Translations under genes and position numbers: made by a program
From: Sphingomonas sp. S-NIH.Pt15_0812
GTDB taxonomy: Bacteria; Pseudomonadota; Alphaproteobacteria; Sphingomonadales; Sphingomonadaceae
Length of the DNA: 64,000 nt
Direction of reading: 5' to 3'
Assembly (NCBI RefSeq): GCF_003951315.1
Contig: NZ_QLJH01000014.1
Location: 47,909-111,908 of the forward strand
The notes under the pieces: generated by a model
Databases searched by the model: none
The model's input: the letters and a program-made list of their open reading frames with translations, nothing else
What the model was told of the DNA's origin: nothing
Part shown: positions 8,896 to 17,487 of the stretch, in pieces
How the letters are laid out: every line of letters begins with the position of its first letter
Position numbering within the stretch: the stretch's first letter is position 1

Positions 8896-10185
8896 ATGAC
8901 CCGGTTGCCCGTTTTCGCCGCGCTGTTGCTGTCGGCCTGCGCCCTGCCGGCCACGCCGCCGGCCTTGCCGCCGGTGACCGGCGCTTCCGCCCCGGCGACG
9001 ACCGGCACGCAGGCTCCAGCGTCACAGGCCATCCGCGACCGGCCCGCCACCATCCTGGTATCGATCGACGGCTTCCGCCCCGACTATCTCCACCATGGCG
9101 ACACGCCGCACCTCGACGCCATCGCGGCGGCGGGCGTGTCGGGCAGCATGTACCCCTCCTTCCCCTCGATCACCTTTCCCAATCATTATACGCTGGTCAC
9201 CGGCCTGCGCCCCGACCGCAACGGCATCGTCTCCAACACGATGGAAGACCCGGCCAAGCCCGGCGCGCTGTTCCAGCTGAGCGACACCAAAGTCACGCAC
9301 GATCCCGACTGGTGGAACGAGGCAGAGCCGCTCTGGGTCACGGCGGAGCGCGCCGGCATCCTGTCGGGCACGATGTTCTGGCCGGGGTCGGACCTGCCGA
9401 TCCGGGGTATGCGGCCGCACGATTGGATTCTGTACGACGCCGACTACACCAGCGCACAGCGGGTGCGGACCGTGCTGGACTGGCTGCGCCGCCCCGCCGG
9501 CGAGCGGCCGGGATTCGTCACCCTCTATTTCGATACGGTCGACAAGGCCTCGCACCATGACGGCTTTTATGCGCCGCAGAAGACGGCCGCGATCCGCGAT
9601 GTCGACGCGCAGATCGGCGTGCTCCGGGCGGGATTGGCGCAGATCGGCCGACCGGCCAATCTGGTGATCGTGTCCGACCATGGCATGGCCCCGGTGCCGA
9701 TCGACCAGCGGATCGATCCCGCCAGCGTCGCGCCGCCCGCCACCACGCGTACCTTGGGCTGGGGGCCCCTGGTCGCCGTCTATCCTCGCGACGGCGTCGA
9801 CCCGCGCACGCTCGACGCCTCGGTCGGCCGTCACGCGCATGACCAGTGCTGGCGGCGCGAGTCGCTCCCCGCCCGTTTCCATTACGGCCGCAATCCGCGC
9901 GTCGCGCCGGTCATCTGCATGGCGGATACCGGCTGGAGCTTCGCCGACCGGCCGGCGGGCTATGTGCGCGGCGACCATGGCTTCGACCCGCGCGACCCGG
10001 CGATGCGCGCGCTGTTCCTGGCGCAGGGACCGGCCTTCCGATCGGGGCGGCGGCTGGCCCCGTTCGACAATGTCGATGTCGCGCCTCTGCTCCGCGACCT
10101 GATCGGCCTGCCGCCGGGCCAGGGGCTGGACGGCACCGACCAGACCTTCCGCGCCGTCCTGCGTCCCGAGCGACTGGACCGCTGA
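8896..10185 (+). CDS. Ectonucleotide pyrophosphatase/phosphodiesterase, lipoprotein
   Basis: A 429-residue alkaline-phosphatase-superfamily enzyme of the NPP type that cleaves phosphodiester or pyrophosphate bonds outside the cytoplasm. The N-terminus is a lipoprotein signal with lipobox LLSAC (Cys about residue 15), then a Pro/Ala/Thr linker. The zinc site begins with ILVSIDGFRPDYL. The nucleophile Thr is in SFPSITFPNHYTLVTGL near residue 93. Further metal ligands lie in DTVDKASHHDG, VSDHGMAP and YVRGDHGFDP. AGGA precedes the ATG by eight bases. Natural substrate unknown. Confidence 0.92.
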   Translation: MTRLPVFAALLLSACALPATPPALPPVTGASAPATTGTQAPASQAIRDRPATILVSIDGFRPDYLHHGDTPHLDAIAAAGVSGSMYPSFPSITFPNHYTLVTGLRPDRNGIVSNTMEDPAKPGALFQLSDTKVTHDPDWWNEAEPLWVTAERAGILSGTMFWPGSDLPIRGMRPHDWILYDADYTSAQRVRTVLDWLRRPAGERPGFVTLYFDTVDKASHHDGFYAPQKTAAIRDVDAQIGVLRAGLAQIGRPANLVIVSDHGMAPVPIDQRIDPASVAPPATTRTLGWGPLVAVYPRDGVDPRTLDASVGRHAHDQCWRRESLPARFHYGRNPRVAPVICMADTGWSFADRPAGYVRGDHGFDPRDPAMRALFLAQGPAFRSGRRLAPFDNVDVAPLLRDLIGLPPGQGLDGTDQTFRAVLRPERLDR

Positions 10186-10236
10186 GCCGATCTCTCGCAG
10201 ACTGTCCGCAAACACGGACAATTCGGGGAGAGGACC

Positions 10237-10689
10237 ATGCGCTATTTCGAGGATCTGGTGGTCGGCGGCCGCGCCAGCTTCGGCGACTATGCGGTCACGC
10301 GAGAGGAGGTGCTGGACTTCGCGCGGCGCTACGATCCCCAGCCCTTCCATCTCGACGACGATGCCGCCGCCGCCACGCATTTCGGGCGGCTGGCGGCGTC
10401 GGGCTGGCACACGGCGGCGATGACGATGGCGATGCTGGTCGCGCAGATGGGCCGGACGGCGGAGGCGTCGCTCGGCTCGCCGGGACTGGACGAACTCAAA
10501 TGGCTGCGCCCCGTCCATCCGGGCGATCGGCTGCGGGTGGAGACCGAGTTGCTCGAAAAGCGCCTGTCCGCCAGCCGGCCGGGTCTCGGCCTCACCAAGT
10601 CGCGCACCACCACCTTCAATCAGGACGGCGTGGCGGTGATGACCTTCGTCGCCAATGGCATGATCCGCGCCCGCCCTTCGGACGGGTGA
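10237..10689 (+). CDS. MaoC-like hot-dog hydratase
   Basis: A 150-residue MaoC/(R)-enoyl-CoA hydratase-like protein. The hydratase motif region is FARRYDPQPFHLDDDAAAATHFG, with the catalytic Asp and His at about residues 33 and 38. It is followed by ASGWHTAAMTM. The usual substrates of the family are enoyl-CoA or enoyl-ACP thioesters in lipid or PHA metabolism; the particular one is unknown. GGGGAGAGG precedes the ATG. It stands 51 bases after the phosphodiesterase gene, possibly co-transcribed, with no functional link visible. Confidence 0.9.
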   Translation: MRYFEDLVVGGRASFGDYAVTREEVLDFARRYDPQPFHLDDDAAAATHFGRLAASGWHTAAMTMAMLVAQMGRTAEASLGSPGLDELKWLRPVHPGDRLRVETELLEKRLSASRPGLGLTKSRTTTFNQDGVAVMTFVANGMIRARPSDG

Positions 10690-10698
10690 CGGAGACGA

Positions 10699-10881
10699 TC
10701 ATATTCGGGCGACGCCCGACAAGCGCTCGACATGGCCGCGATGATCGCCGCCAAAGGCGCGATCGAGATAATAGCCGGCCAGCGTATAATGCGCCTTGGT
10801 GGCGGATGCTTCCGTCGACGTGCGCGCCATCCGCAATTCAGCCTCGGCGCGGGCATGGTAATAGGCTTTGTCGTCCCTCAT
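10699..10881 (-). CDS. Small hypothetical protein, YxxRAExE family
   Basis: A 60-residue protein starting at the ATG complementary to 10879-10881, chosen because AAGGA lies seven bases upstream. A longer frame to 10938 lacks such a site. It reads MRDDKAYYHARAEAEL and later AHYTLAGYYLDR, a charged helical hairpin without signal peptide. It shares the core D-x(3)-[FY]-Y/R-x-RAExE with the gene at 62698-62907, so the two look like paralogues. I know similar short proteins in sphingomonads, but no function. Confidence 0.7.
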   Translation of the reverse strand: MRDDKAYYHARAEAELRMARTSTEASATKAHYTLAGYYLDRAFGGDHRGHVERLSGVARI

Positions 10882-11054
10882 CGTTCGATCCTTGGTGGAT
10901 GTCTCACGCTGTACTGGGCTTCCGGCCGATGCCATCATGCGCCAGTACCGCGCTGACTTCCTTCACAAATATTAGTTCTGCGGCCGGTTGGGTGCGCACG
11001 ATCGCACGGTCGAGGCATCCGGTCGCCTCTTCATTATAGACGGCGCATGTCCGG

Positions 11055-11600
11055 TCAGCGCCGGCCGCGTCCCGGACGACCGCCCCCACCGCGTGGACCA
11101 CGCACGCCCTCCGGACGCGGGGCATAGACGGCCGGGGGGCGATAATCGCCGCCGGGTCGCACGGCGCCCGACGGACGCGGACCACGAATGCCATCGGGGC
11201 GTGGCCCCCCGGGCTGGCCGAACCCGCCCCAGTCCGCGCGCGGACGACGGCCTTGTCCCCAGCCGCCATTATTGCCCCAGCCCTGGCGACGCCCCTGCCC
11301 GTACCAGGCGCGGCGACGATCCTGCCAATAGCGTTGCTGACGGCCATTCCAGCGATAGGCGCGACGATCCCGGTCGAAGACATAGGCGCCGGTGCCGGGA
11401 TAATAGAAATTGTCGTACCAGCCATAATAGCCCGGTGCGTAGCCCGGCCCGTACAGCCCGCCGGCATAGCCATATCCGGAGCCGTAGCCAGCGCCATAGC
11501 CGGCATCCACGCCGCCATAGCCATAACCGTCCGCGCATCCGGCCACGGACAAGCCCAGCCCGACGAGCAACGCCGTCAGGCACGAGGATTTCAGGATCAT
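11055..11600 (-). CDS. Gly/Tyr-rich then Arg/Gly-rich lipoprotein
   Basis: A 181-residue secreted lipoprotein. The start at 11600 has GGAGG six bases upstream. The signal MILKSSCLTALLVGLGLSVA ends at lipobox VAGC. The mature part opens with a run of Gly-Tyr repeats (GYGYGGVDAGYGAGYGSGYG) and has a central YDNFYYPGTGAYVFDRDRRAYRW segment split here as YPGTGAYVFDRDRR. It ends in a basic Arg/Gly/Pro-rich tail. Composition suggests a disordered envelope protein; function unknown. An upstream in-frame start at 11717 is disfavoured. Confidence 0.75.
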   Translation of the reverse strand: MILKSSCLTALLVGLGLSVAGCADGYGYGGVDAGYGAGYGSGYGYAGGLYGPGYAPGYYGWYDNFYYPGTGAYVFDRDRRAYRWNGRQQRYWQDRRRAWYGQGRRQGWGNNGGWGQGRRPRADWGGFGQPGGPRPDGIRGPRPSGAVRPGGDYRPPAVYAPRPEGVRGPRGGGGRPGRGRR

Positions 11601-11700
11601 CGGGAACCTCCGATACATGAGGCTCGCGGTTTCGAACGCACCGCCAGTCGGTCTATAACCCGGCGGGGCGGCGGCGGGTTCCACGCCTGTTCCGCGCACG

Positions 11701-11727
11701 AAAAAAGGCGAGGCCACCGGCCCCGCC
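11701..11727 (-). terminator. Intrinsic terminator of the petABC operon
   Basis: Read on the minus strand: GGCGGGGCC, loop GGT, GGCCTCGCC, then TTTTTT. Nine pairs with a single G-U (position 11711 opposite 11723). It starts 30 bases past the petC stop. Confidence 0.88.
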
Positions 11728-11756
11728 CTGGTGACTTGTACGAAACCCCTTCGGGA

Positions 11757-12599
11757 TCAGTGCTTCACGTCGCGCCAGACATTCTGATAGGCGCCCCAGG
11801 CCAGGAAGCAGAAGATCAGCAGGAACACCACCGAGGCCAGGCCGGCGGCATGGCGGCGCTCCAGCTTCGGCTCGGCGGTCCAGGTCAGGAAGGCGGCGAC
11901 GTCGCGCGCCATCTGGTCCTTGGTCGCGCGGGTGCCATCGGCATAGGGCACCTGCCCGTCCGAGGTGAGCGGCGGCGGCATCGCGATGTTCAGGTTCGCG
12001 AACCAGGGGTTGTAGTGCAGCCCGGTCGGCGTCTTCGCGCCGGGGAACTTGCGGACCAGCTCGGCCGGCTGGGTGCGATAGCCCATCAGCAGCGCATGGA
12101 TGTAATTGGTGCCGTCGTGCCGCGCCTTGGCCATCAGCGACAGGTCGGGCGGCAGCGCATTGTTGTTCGCCGCCCGCGCCGCGACCTCGTTGGCGAAGGG
12201 CGAGGGGAAACGATCCGAGGGGATGTTCTTGCGGGTCGTGGCCTCGCCCGTCTCGGGGTTCACGCTGGGCTGCTCGATCGCCCACTGGCTGGCGATCGCC
12301 TTCACCTCGGGCTCGCTATAGCCCAGGTCGGTCAGGTCGCGGAACGCGACGAACTTCAGGCTGTGGCAGGCCGAGCAGACCTCCTTGTACACCTGGAAGC
12401 CGCGCTGGAGCTGGCGGCGGTCGAACCGGCCGAAAAAGCCGTTCGACGCCAGGCCGATATCCTCGGGATGCTGGTGATAGATCGCCTCCGCCGTTTCCGG
12501 CGCGGGATCGGAAATGGCGGTGGCCACCGTGCCGAACAGCGCGATCGCCAGCACGCCGACAAAGGCGGCCCCGACCAATATGGAGATCAAGCGAACCAT
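11757..12599 (-). CDS. petC: Cytochrome c1 of the bc1 complex
   Basis: Haem c subunit of ubiquinol:cytochrome c oxidoreductase, 280 residues. It passes electrons from the Rieske protein to soluble cytochrome c on the periplasmic side. A signal/anchor helix occupies residues 1-28. Haem attachment CSACH lies near 75-79. The Met-ligand region around NIAMPPPLTSDGQV follows near 205. The C-terminal membrane anchor LASVVFLLIFCFLAWGAYQN holds it in the inner membrane. It is the last gene of petA-petB-petC, 27 bases after petB. Confidence 0.97.
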   Translation of the reverse strand: MVRLISILVGAAFVGVLAIALFGTVATAISDPAPETAEAIYHQHPEDIGLASNGFFGRFDRRQLQRGFQVYKEVCSACHSLKFVAFRDLTDLGYSEPEVKAIASQWAIEQPSVNPETGEATTRKNIPSDRFPSPFANEVAARAANNNALPPDLSLMAKARHDGTNYIHALLMGYRTQPAELVRKFPGAKTPTGLHYNPWFANLNIAMPPPLTSDGQVPYADGTRATKDQMARDVAAFLTWTAEPKLERRHAAGLASVVFLLIFCFLAWGAYQNVWRDVKH

Positions 12600-12626
12600 G
12601 GTCTGTTCTATCCTCTCGTCGGTTCG

Positions 12627-13910
12627 TCAGGCGATCGCGGTCTTGGCCGGGCTGGTGCCGCCATGTTTGGCCAGCACCGCTTCCGTGATCGATCCGGGCA
12701 GCGGACGCGGCCGCTCCGATGCGGCGACCAGCGGCAGGATGATGAGGAAATGCGCGAAGTAATAGGCCGCCGCGATCTGCCCCAGCACCACGTTGCGCGC
12801 GATCGGCTCCGCCCCGCCGACATAGCCGAGCACCAGCACGTCGAGCAGCAGCACGATCAGGAAGGCGCGGTATTTCGGCCGGTAATTGGCCGAACGCACC
12901 GGCGAACTGTCCAGCCAGGGGAGGAAGAACAGCAGCAGGATCGAACCGAACATCGCCAGCACGCCCCACAGCTTCGCCGGCAGGATGAAGTCGGCGGTGA
13001 AGCTCTTCAGGATCGCGTAGAAGGGCAGGAAATACCATTCGGGCACGATATGCGCGGGCGTCGAGAGCGGGTTCGCCTCGATATAATTGTCCGGATGGCC
13101 GAGCAGGTTGGGCGAGAAGAAGATCAGCAGCGCGAACAGCAGCAGGAACACGCCCAGCCCCACCGCATCCTTGGCGGTGTAATAGGGGTGGAAGGGCACG
13201 GTATCCTGCTCGCCCTTCACGTCGACGCCGGTCGGGTTGTTCGATCCGGGGATGTGCAGCGCCCAGATATGCAGGATGATGACGCCCGCGATCACGAACG
13301 GCAGCAGATAATGGAGCGAGAAGAAGCGGTTGAGCGTCGCATTGTCCGGGGCGAAGCCGCCGAGCAGCCAGACGCGGATCGACTCGCCGACGAGCGGGAT
13401 CGCCGAGAAGAAGCCGGTGATGACCTGCGCGCCCCAGAAGCTCATCTGACCCCAGGGCAGCACATAGCCCATGAAGGCGGTGGCCATCATCAGGAGGAAG
13501 ATGACGACGCCGAGCAGCCACACCATCTCGCGCGGGGCCTTGTACGAGCCGTAATAGAGGCCGCGTCCGATATGGATGTAGACGACCAGCAGGAACATCG
13601 ACGCGCCGTTGGCGTGCGCATAGCGCAGGAACCAGCCGGCGTTGACGTCGCGCATGATGCTTTCGACCGAGCCGAAGGCGACGCCGGCATTGGCGGCGAA
13701 ATGCATGGCCAGCACGATGCCGGTGACGATCTGGATCGCCAGCGCGGCCCCGGCGAGCACGCCGAAGTTCCAGAAATAATTGAGGTTGCGCGGCACCGGA
13801 TAGCCGGCGCCGACCGCATTGTAGACGAGCCGCGGCAATGGCAGCTTCTCGTCCAGCCACCGCATCAGCGGCTGCTTCGGCTCATAATGCTTCGCCCAGG
13901 GAAAGCTCAT
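12627..13910 (-). CDS. petB: Cytochrome b of the bc1 complex
   Basis: The membrane core of complex III, 427 residues with eight transmembrane helices. It holds haems bL and bH and the Qo and Qi quinone sites. [13 protein letters not shown] opens helix A. Haem-ligand His pairs sit in helices B and D ([11 protein letters not shown], and the Phe-rich FSLHYLLPF region). The Qo motif [12 protein letters not shown] is near residue 285. A C-terminal extension of about 20 residues (ending SPAKTAIA) is typical of alphaproteobacteria. It lies between petA (11-base gap) and petC. Confidence 0.98.
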   Translation of the reverse strand: MSFPWAKHYEPKQPLMRWLDEKLPLPRLVYNAVGAGYPVPRNLNYFWNFGVLAGAALAIQIVTGIVLAMHFAANAGVAFGSVESIMRDVNAGWFLRYAHANGASMFLLVVYIHIGRGLYYGSYKAPREMVWLLGVVIFLLMMATAFMGYVLPWGQMSFWGAQVITGFFSAIPLVGESIRVWLLGGFAPDNATLNRFFSLHYLLPFVIAGVIILHIWALHIPGSNNPTGVDVKGEQDTVPFHPYYTAKDAVGLGVFLLLFALLIFFSPNLLGHPDNYIEANPLSTPAHIVPEWYFLPFYAILKSFTADFILPAKLWGVLAMFGSILLLFFLPWLDSSPVRSANYRPKYRAFLIVLLLDVLVLGYVGGAEPIARNVVLGQIAAAYYFAHFLIILPLVAASERPRPLPGSITEAVLAKHGGTSPAKTAIA

Positions 13911-13921
13911 CGCGCGTCTCC

Positions 13922-14506
13922 TCAGCCGACCGTGACGGTCGTGGGGGAGTTGAAGTTATAGTCCGGCACCACGAGATTCTTCGGGGCCGGGCCCTGGCGG
14001 ATACGCGCGGCGGTGTCATAGGCGGAGCCGTGGCACGGGCAGAAATAGCCGCCGAACGGCCCGCGATTCTCGCCCTCGCCCGCGCCCAGCGGCACGCAGC
14101 CGAGATGGGTGCAGACGCCCAGCGTGATCAGCCAGTTCTCATGCCCCGCCTTGGTCCGCTCGGCGAGCGTCTGGGGATCGCGCAGCGTGTTGACCGGCAC
14201 CGCATTGGCCTCGGCGATCTCCGCCGGGGTCAGGTTGCGCACGAACAGCGGCTGCTTGCGGAAGCTGGTCTTGATCGCCTGGCCGGGCTGGATCTTGGAC
14301 AGGTCGACCTCGGTGGTCGACTGGGCCAGCACGTCGGCGGAGGGGTTCATCTGGTTGATCAGCGGCAGCACGATCGCGATCACGCCGACCCCGGCGAAGG
14401 ACACGGCGGCGATGTTGATGAAGTCGCGGCGACGCGGGTCGTGCACCTCCTCGGCGAGCAGCGCCGGGTCTTCACCGGGAGGAAGCCTATCGTCCACTGT
14501 CGCCAT
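13922..14506 (-). CDS. petA: Rieske iron-sulfur subunit of the bc1 complex
   Basis: A 194-residue [2Fe-2S] protein that takes an electron from ubiquinol at Qo and swings to cytochrome c1. The twin-Arg-like stretch [17 protein letters not shown] precedes the membrane anchor (residues about 35-58), consistent with Tat export of the folded cluster protein. Cluster ligands are CTHLGC near 130 and CPCHGSAYD near 160. First gene of the operon, divergent from trmL; the promoters must lie within 14507-14695. Confidence 0.97.
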   Translation of the reverse strand: MATVDDRLPPGEDPALLAEEVHDPRRRDFINIAAVSFAGVGVIAIVLPLINQMNPSADVLAQSTTEVDLSKIQPGQAIKTSFRKQPLFVRNLTPAEIAEANAVPVNTLRDPQTLAERTKAGHENWLITLGVCTHLGCVPLGAGEGENRGPFGGYFCPCHGSAYDTAARIRQGPAPKNLVVPDYNFNSPTTVTVG

Positions 14507-14695
14507 TCACCTACCCTCAGCCTGTTATGTTCGGGTATTCCCGACTGGTCCTTGTCCGGGCTGTCCCCGAATGAGGGTTCCGCCGTTCCCGCGGCGCACC
14601 CCAGCCTTTGTTAGACAAGGCGTGGCGGCTTTGCCAACAGCATTTTGGTTCGTTAAGACTTTGTCGGGTTGATGCGATCCGGGTTAGGATCGGCC

Positions 14696-15133
14696 ATGCG
14701 CCTCGCCCTGTTCGAACCCGATATCGCCGGCAATGTCGGCACGCTGATCCGCACCGCCGCCTGTTTCGACGCCGACGTCGACCTGATCGAGCCGATGGGC
14801 TTCCCCTTCGGCGAGCGGGCGATGGCCCGCGCGGCGATGGATTATGCCCGGAGCGCCACCATCACCCGCCATGCCGACTGGGCCGCGTTCGAGCAGACCG
14901 TCGCCGGGCGCATCGTGCTGTTGACAACGCGCGGAGCACAACCGCTCTGGGATGTAGCATTCCGGTCCGACGACGTGCTGCTGCTAGGATCGGAGGGTGC
15001 CGGCGTGCCCGACCATGTCCATGACCGGGCCGATGCGCGCGTGATGATCCCGATGCGGCCCGAATTGCGTTCGTTGAACGTCGCGGTCGCCGGCGGCATC
15101 GCCTTGGCAGAAGCTCGACGCCAACTTCGATGA
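14696..15133 (+). CDS. trmL: tRNA (cytidine(34)-2'-O)-methyltransferase TrmL
   Basis: A 145-residue SPOUT methyltransferase that 2'-O-methylates the wobble base of some leucine tRNAs. The start at 14696 gives MRLALFEPDIAGNVGTLIRT, the family N-terminus. The knot motifs are LLLGSEGAGVPD near 100 and RSLNVAVAGGIALAE near 125, which form the SAM pocket. Length is typical for this minimal SPOUT family. It is divergent from the bc1 operon with no shared function evident. Confidence 0.93.
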   Translation: MRLALFEPDIAGNVGTLIRTAACFDADVDLIEPMGFPFGERAMARAAMDYARSATITRHADWAAFEQTVAGRIVLLTTRGAQPLWDVAFRSDDVLLLGSEGAGVPDHVHDRADARVMIPMRPELRSLNVAVAGGIALAEARRQLR

Positions 15134-15152
15134 ACCGGTACTCTGCTATTGA

Positions 15153-15166
15153 ACAACTTATGTTGT
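15153..15166. promoter_or_regulatory. Inverted repeat upstream of the Crp/Fnr gene
   Basis: ACAAC-TTAT-GTTGT, a perfect five-base dyad in an AT-richer island (15148-15195) directly upstream of the regulator. GTTGTCG and GTTGTGAATGTT recur close by. It could be an operator or autoregulatory site. It is not the canonical FNR or CRP half-site. Confidence 0.35.
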
Positions 15167-15262
15167 CGTTCGCTATGTTGTGAATGTTATGGCGCACTCA
15201 TGACCAAGCGATACTCCCGCCGCAGAGCGATGGCGACTTCCGCCGCGTGTCCGGGAGTGCCG

Positions 15263-15997
15263 ATGGCCGAAACTGACACCCTAGAATTCCTCATTCGAAA
15301 GCTGGAGCGGCACACGACCCTGCCCGAGGCGGATCGGCGGGCCATACTCGACCTGCCGGTCCATGCCCGCAGCGTCCCCCCCGCCACCTATCTGGTGCGC
15401 GAGGGCGAGCCGCCGGCCAATTGCGTCATCCTGTCGTCCGGTTTCGCCTTTCGCCACAAGATCGTCGAAAGCGGCGCGCGCCAGATCGTGTCGCTCCATC
15501 TGCCGGGCGACGCGCTCGATTTCCAAAGCCTCTTCCTGCGCTATGCCGACCATAACGCGCAGACGCTGACCCGTGCCGATCTGGCGGTGGTACCGATCGC
15601 GGCGATGCGCGAGCTGGTGTCCACACGACCGCTGGTGGCGCGCGCGGTGCTGATGGACCTGCTGATCGAGGCGTCGATCCTGCGCGAATGGGTCGTCAAT
15701 GTCGGTCGCCGCAACGCGCGGGCGCGGCTGGCGCATCTCCTGTGCGAATTCGCCTGTCGCATGGACATGATCGGCCTGAACGAGCCCGACGGCTATGCGC
15801 TCCCGATGACGCAGGAGCAGATCGGCGACGCGCTGGGCCTCACCTCGGTCCATGTCAACCGATCGATCAAGGCGCTGTCGCAGGAGGGGCTGATCACCCG
15901 CAAGGGCCGGCTGATCGGCTTCCCGCATATCGAGCAGTTGCGCGAAGTCGGCGATTTCAGCGAGCTATACCTGCACCTGCACGAAACCATCGCCTGA
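15263..15997 (+). CDS. Crp/Fnr family transcriptional regulator
   Basis: A 244-residue regulator with an N-terminal cyclic-nucleotide-binding-like barrel (about 15-130) and a C-terminal winged helix (about 150-230). The recognition region reads MTQEQIGDALGLTSVHVNRS. The start at 15263 has GGGAG five bases upstream. An in-frame ATG at 15200 lacks such a site. I see none of the FNR N-terminal cysteines for an iron-sulfur cluster, and no cAMP-specific residues can be assured, so the signal is unknown. It lies 45 bases before hemF, the oxygen-dependent step of haem synthesis, which suggests an oxygen- or redox-related role. Confidence 0.88.
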   Translation: MAETDTLEFLIRKLERHTTLPEADRRAILDLPVHARSVPPATYLVREGEPPANCVILSSGFAFRHKIVESGARQIVSLHLPGDALDFQSLFLRYADHNAQTLTRADLAVVPIAAMRELVSTRPLVARAVLMDLLIEASILREWVVNVGRRNARARLAHLLCEFACRMDMIGLNEPDGYALPMTQEQIGDALGLTSVHVNRSIKALSQEGLITRKGRLIGFPHIEQLREVGDFSELYLHLHETIA

Positions 15998-16042
15998 TCC
16001 GCCCCCTTTCCCGCCGCCCCGCGCGCTTGCTAGGGGGCGGCG

Positions 16043-16885
16043 ATGATCCAGCTCGACGAACAGCAAGCCGCCGCCCGTACCTGGTTCGAGTCGCTGCGCG
16101 ACCGGATCTGTGCCGCCTTCGAAGCGATCGAGGCGGAGGCGGGATCGGACGCCCGCTTCGCCTACACGCCCTGGGACCGCATCGATCCGGACGGCGCGCC
16201 CGGCGGCGGCGGGGTGCGCGGCGTGATGAAGGGTCGGGTGTTCGAGAAGGTCGGCGTCAACGTCTCCACGGTCGGCGGCCGGTTCGAGGGGGATTTCGCC
16301 CGCTCGATCCACGGCGCGGGCGAGGATCCCCGCTTCTTCGCCACCGGCATCAGCCTGGTCGCGCATATGGCCAATCCCCATGCCCCCGCCGTGCATATGA
16401 ACACGCGCTTCCTGTGCACGACCAAGCGCTGGTTCGGCGGCGGCGCGGACCTCAACCCGCCGCTGCCCGTCGCGGAGGATACGGCGGCGTTCCACGACCG
16501 GATGCGCGCCGCCTGCGACGCGCATGATCCGGCCTATTATCCGCGCTTCAAGGCTTGGGCCGACGAATACTTCTATATCCCGCACCGCCAGGTGCATCGC
16601 GGCGTCGGCGGCATCTTCTACGATCATCTGGAAAGCGACTTCGACGCGGACTTCGCCTTCACGCGCGATGTCGGCCAGGCCTTTCTCGACATCTACCCGG
16701 CGATCGTGCGGCGGCGGATGGATACCCCCTTCACGCCGGAGGACGTGGCCGCCATGCACCTCTGGCGCGGTCGCTATGCCGAATTCAACCTGGTCTATGA
16801 TCGCGGCACGCTGTTCGGGCTGAAGACCGGCGGCAATATCGATGCGATCCTGATGAGCCTGCCGCCGGTGGCGACATGGGCCTGA
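16043..16885 (+). CDS. hemF: Oxygen-dependent coproporphyrinogen III oxidase
   Basis: Converts coproporphyrinogen III to protoporphyrinogen IX using O2, in the cytoplasm; 280 residues. Conserved blocks are GGGGVRGVMKGRVFEKVGVN near 50-70, HMNTRFLCTTKRWFGGGADL near 115-135, the long KAWADEYFYIPHRQVHRGVGG block, and GRYAEFNLVYDRGTLFGL near the end. All are standard HemF. It follows the Crp/Fnr gene on the same strand, and its end overlaps the next gene by ten bases. Confidence 0.97.
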   Translation: MIQLDEQQAAARTWFESLRDRICAAFEAIEAEAGSDARFAYTPWDRIDPDGAPGGGGVRGVMKGRVFEKVGVNVSTVGGRFEGDFARSIHGAGEDPRFFATGISLVAHMANPHAPAVHMNTRFLCTTKRWFGGGADLNPPLPVAEDTAAFHDRMRAACDAHDPAYYPRFKAWADEYFYIPHRQVHRGVGGIFYDHLESDFDADFAFTRDVGQAFLDIYPAIVRRRMDTPFTPEDVAAMHLWRGRYAEFNLVYDRGTLFGLKTGGNIDAILMSLPPVATWA

Positions 16886-17487
16886 CCCCGGTCGCCGACG
16901 ACCAGCTGGCGACGATCGTCACCACGCTGGAGATGCGCCGCCGCCCGCCGCTGCGCCCGATGCCGCCCTCCCCCTTGCGGCTGGTGGCGTGGAGGCCGGC
17001 CGATCCGGCCCGCTATCGCCAGCTCTTCCGGCGGGTCGGCGCGCCGTGGCTGTGGTTCTCGCGGCTGACGATGGACGATGCGGCGCTGACCGCGATCATC
17101 CACGACCCGGCCGTGTCGGTCTATGCGGTCGCCGATCCGCGCGGGATCGAGGTCGGGATGCTCGAACTCGACCATCGCCGCGCCGGCGAATGCGAGCTGT
17201 CCTATGTCGGGCTGGTGCCCGAACTGGCCGGCAAGGGCCATGGCCGCTGGCTGATGGCGGAGGCGTTGACGCGCGCCTGGACGCCGGGCGTCACCCGCGC
17301 CTGGGTCCATACCTGCACGCTCGACCATCCGGCCGCGCTCGGCTTCTACCGGCGGGAGGGATTCGTGCCGATCGGGCGGACGATCGAGACCTTTCCCGAC
17401 CCCCGCCTCCTGGGCCTGCTGCCGCCGGAGACGGCGCCTCAAATCCCGATGCTGGCGCCATCCTTGTCGGCGACCGCCGCGACATAG
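16876..17487 (+). CDS. GNAT family N-acetyltransferase
   Basis: A 203-residue protein with a GNAT fold: LDHRRAGECELSYVGLVPEL forms the central strands. The acetyl-CoA loop is GKGHGRWLMAEAL near residue 118, and the end motif is HPAALGFYRREGF. Substrate unknown. The first 30 residues (TIVTTLEMRRRPPLRPMPPS) extend before the domain. It starts inside hemF (ten-base overlap), implying coupled translation. Its last 49 bases overlap the 3' end of the convergent membrane-protein gene. Confidence 0.85.
   Translation: MGLTPVADDQLATIVTTLEMRRRPPLRPMPPSPLRLVAWRPADPARYRQLFRRVGAPWLWFSRLTMDDAALTAIIHDPAVSVYAVADPRGIEVGMLELDHRRAGECELSYVGLVPELAGKGHGRWLMAEALTRAWTPGVTRAWVHTCTLDHPAALGFYRREGFVPIGRTIETFPDPRLLGLLPPETAPQIPMLAPSLSATAAT

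Noticed and set aside
11253..13961. A 902-codon plus-strand frame opposite petC and petB
   Set aside because: It lies over two certain bc1 genes and its translation matches nothing.
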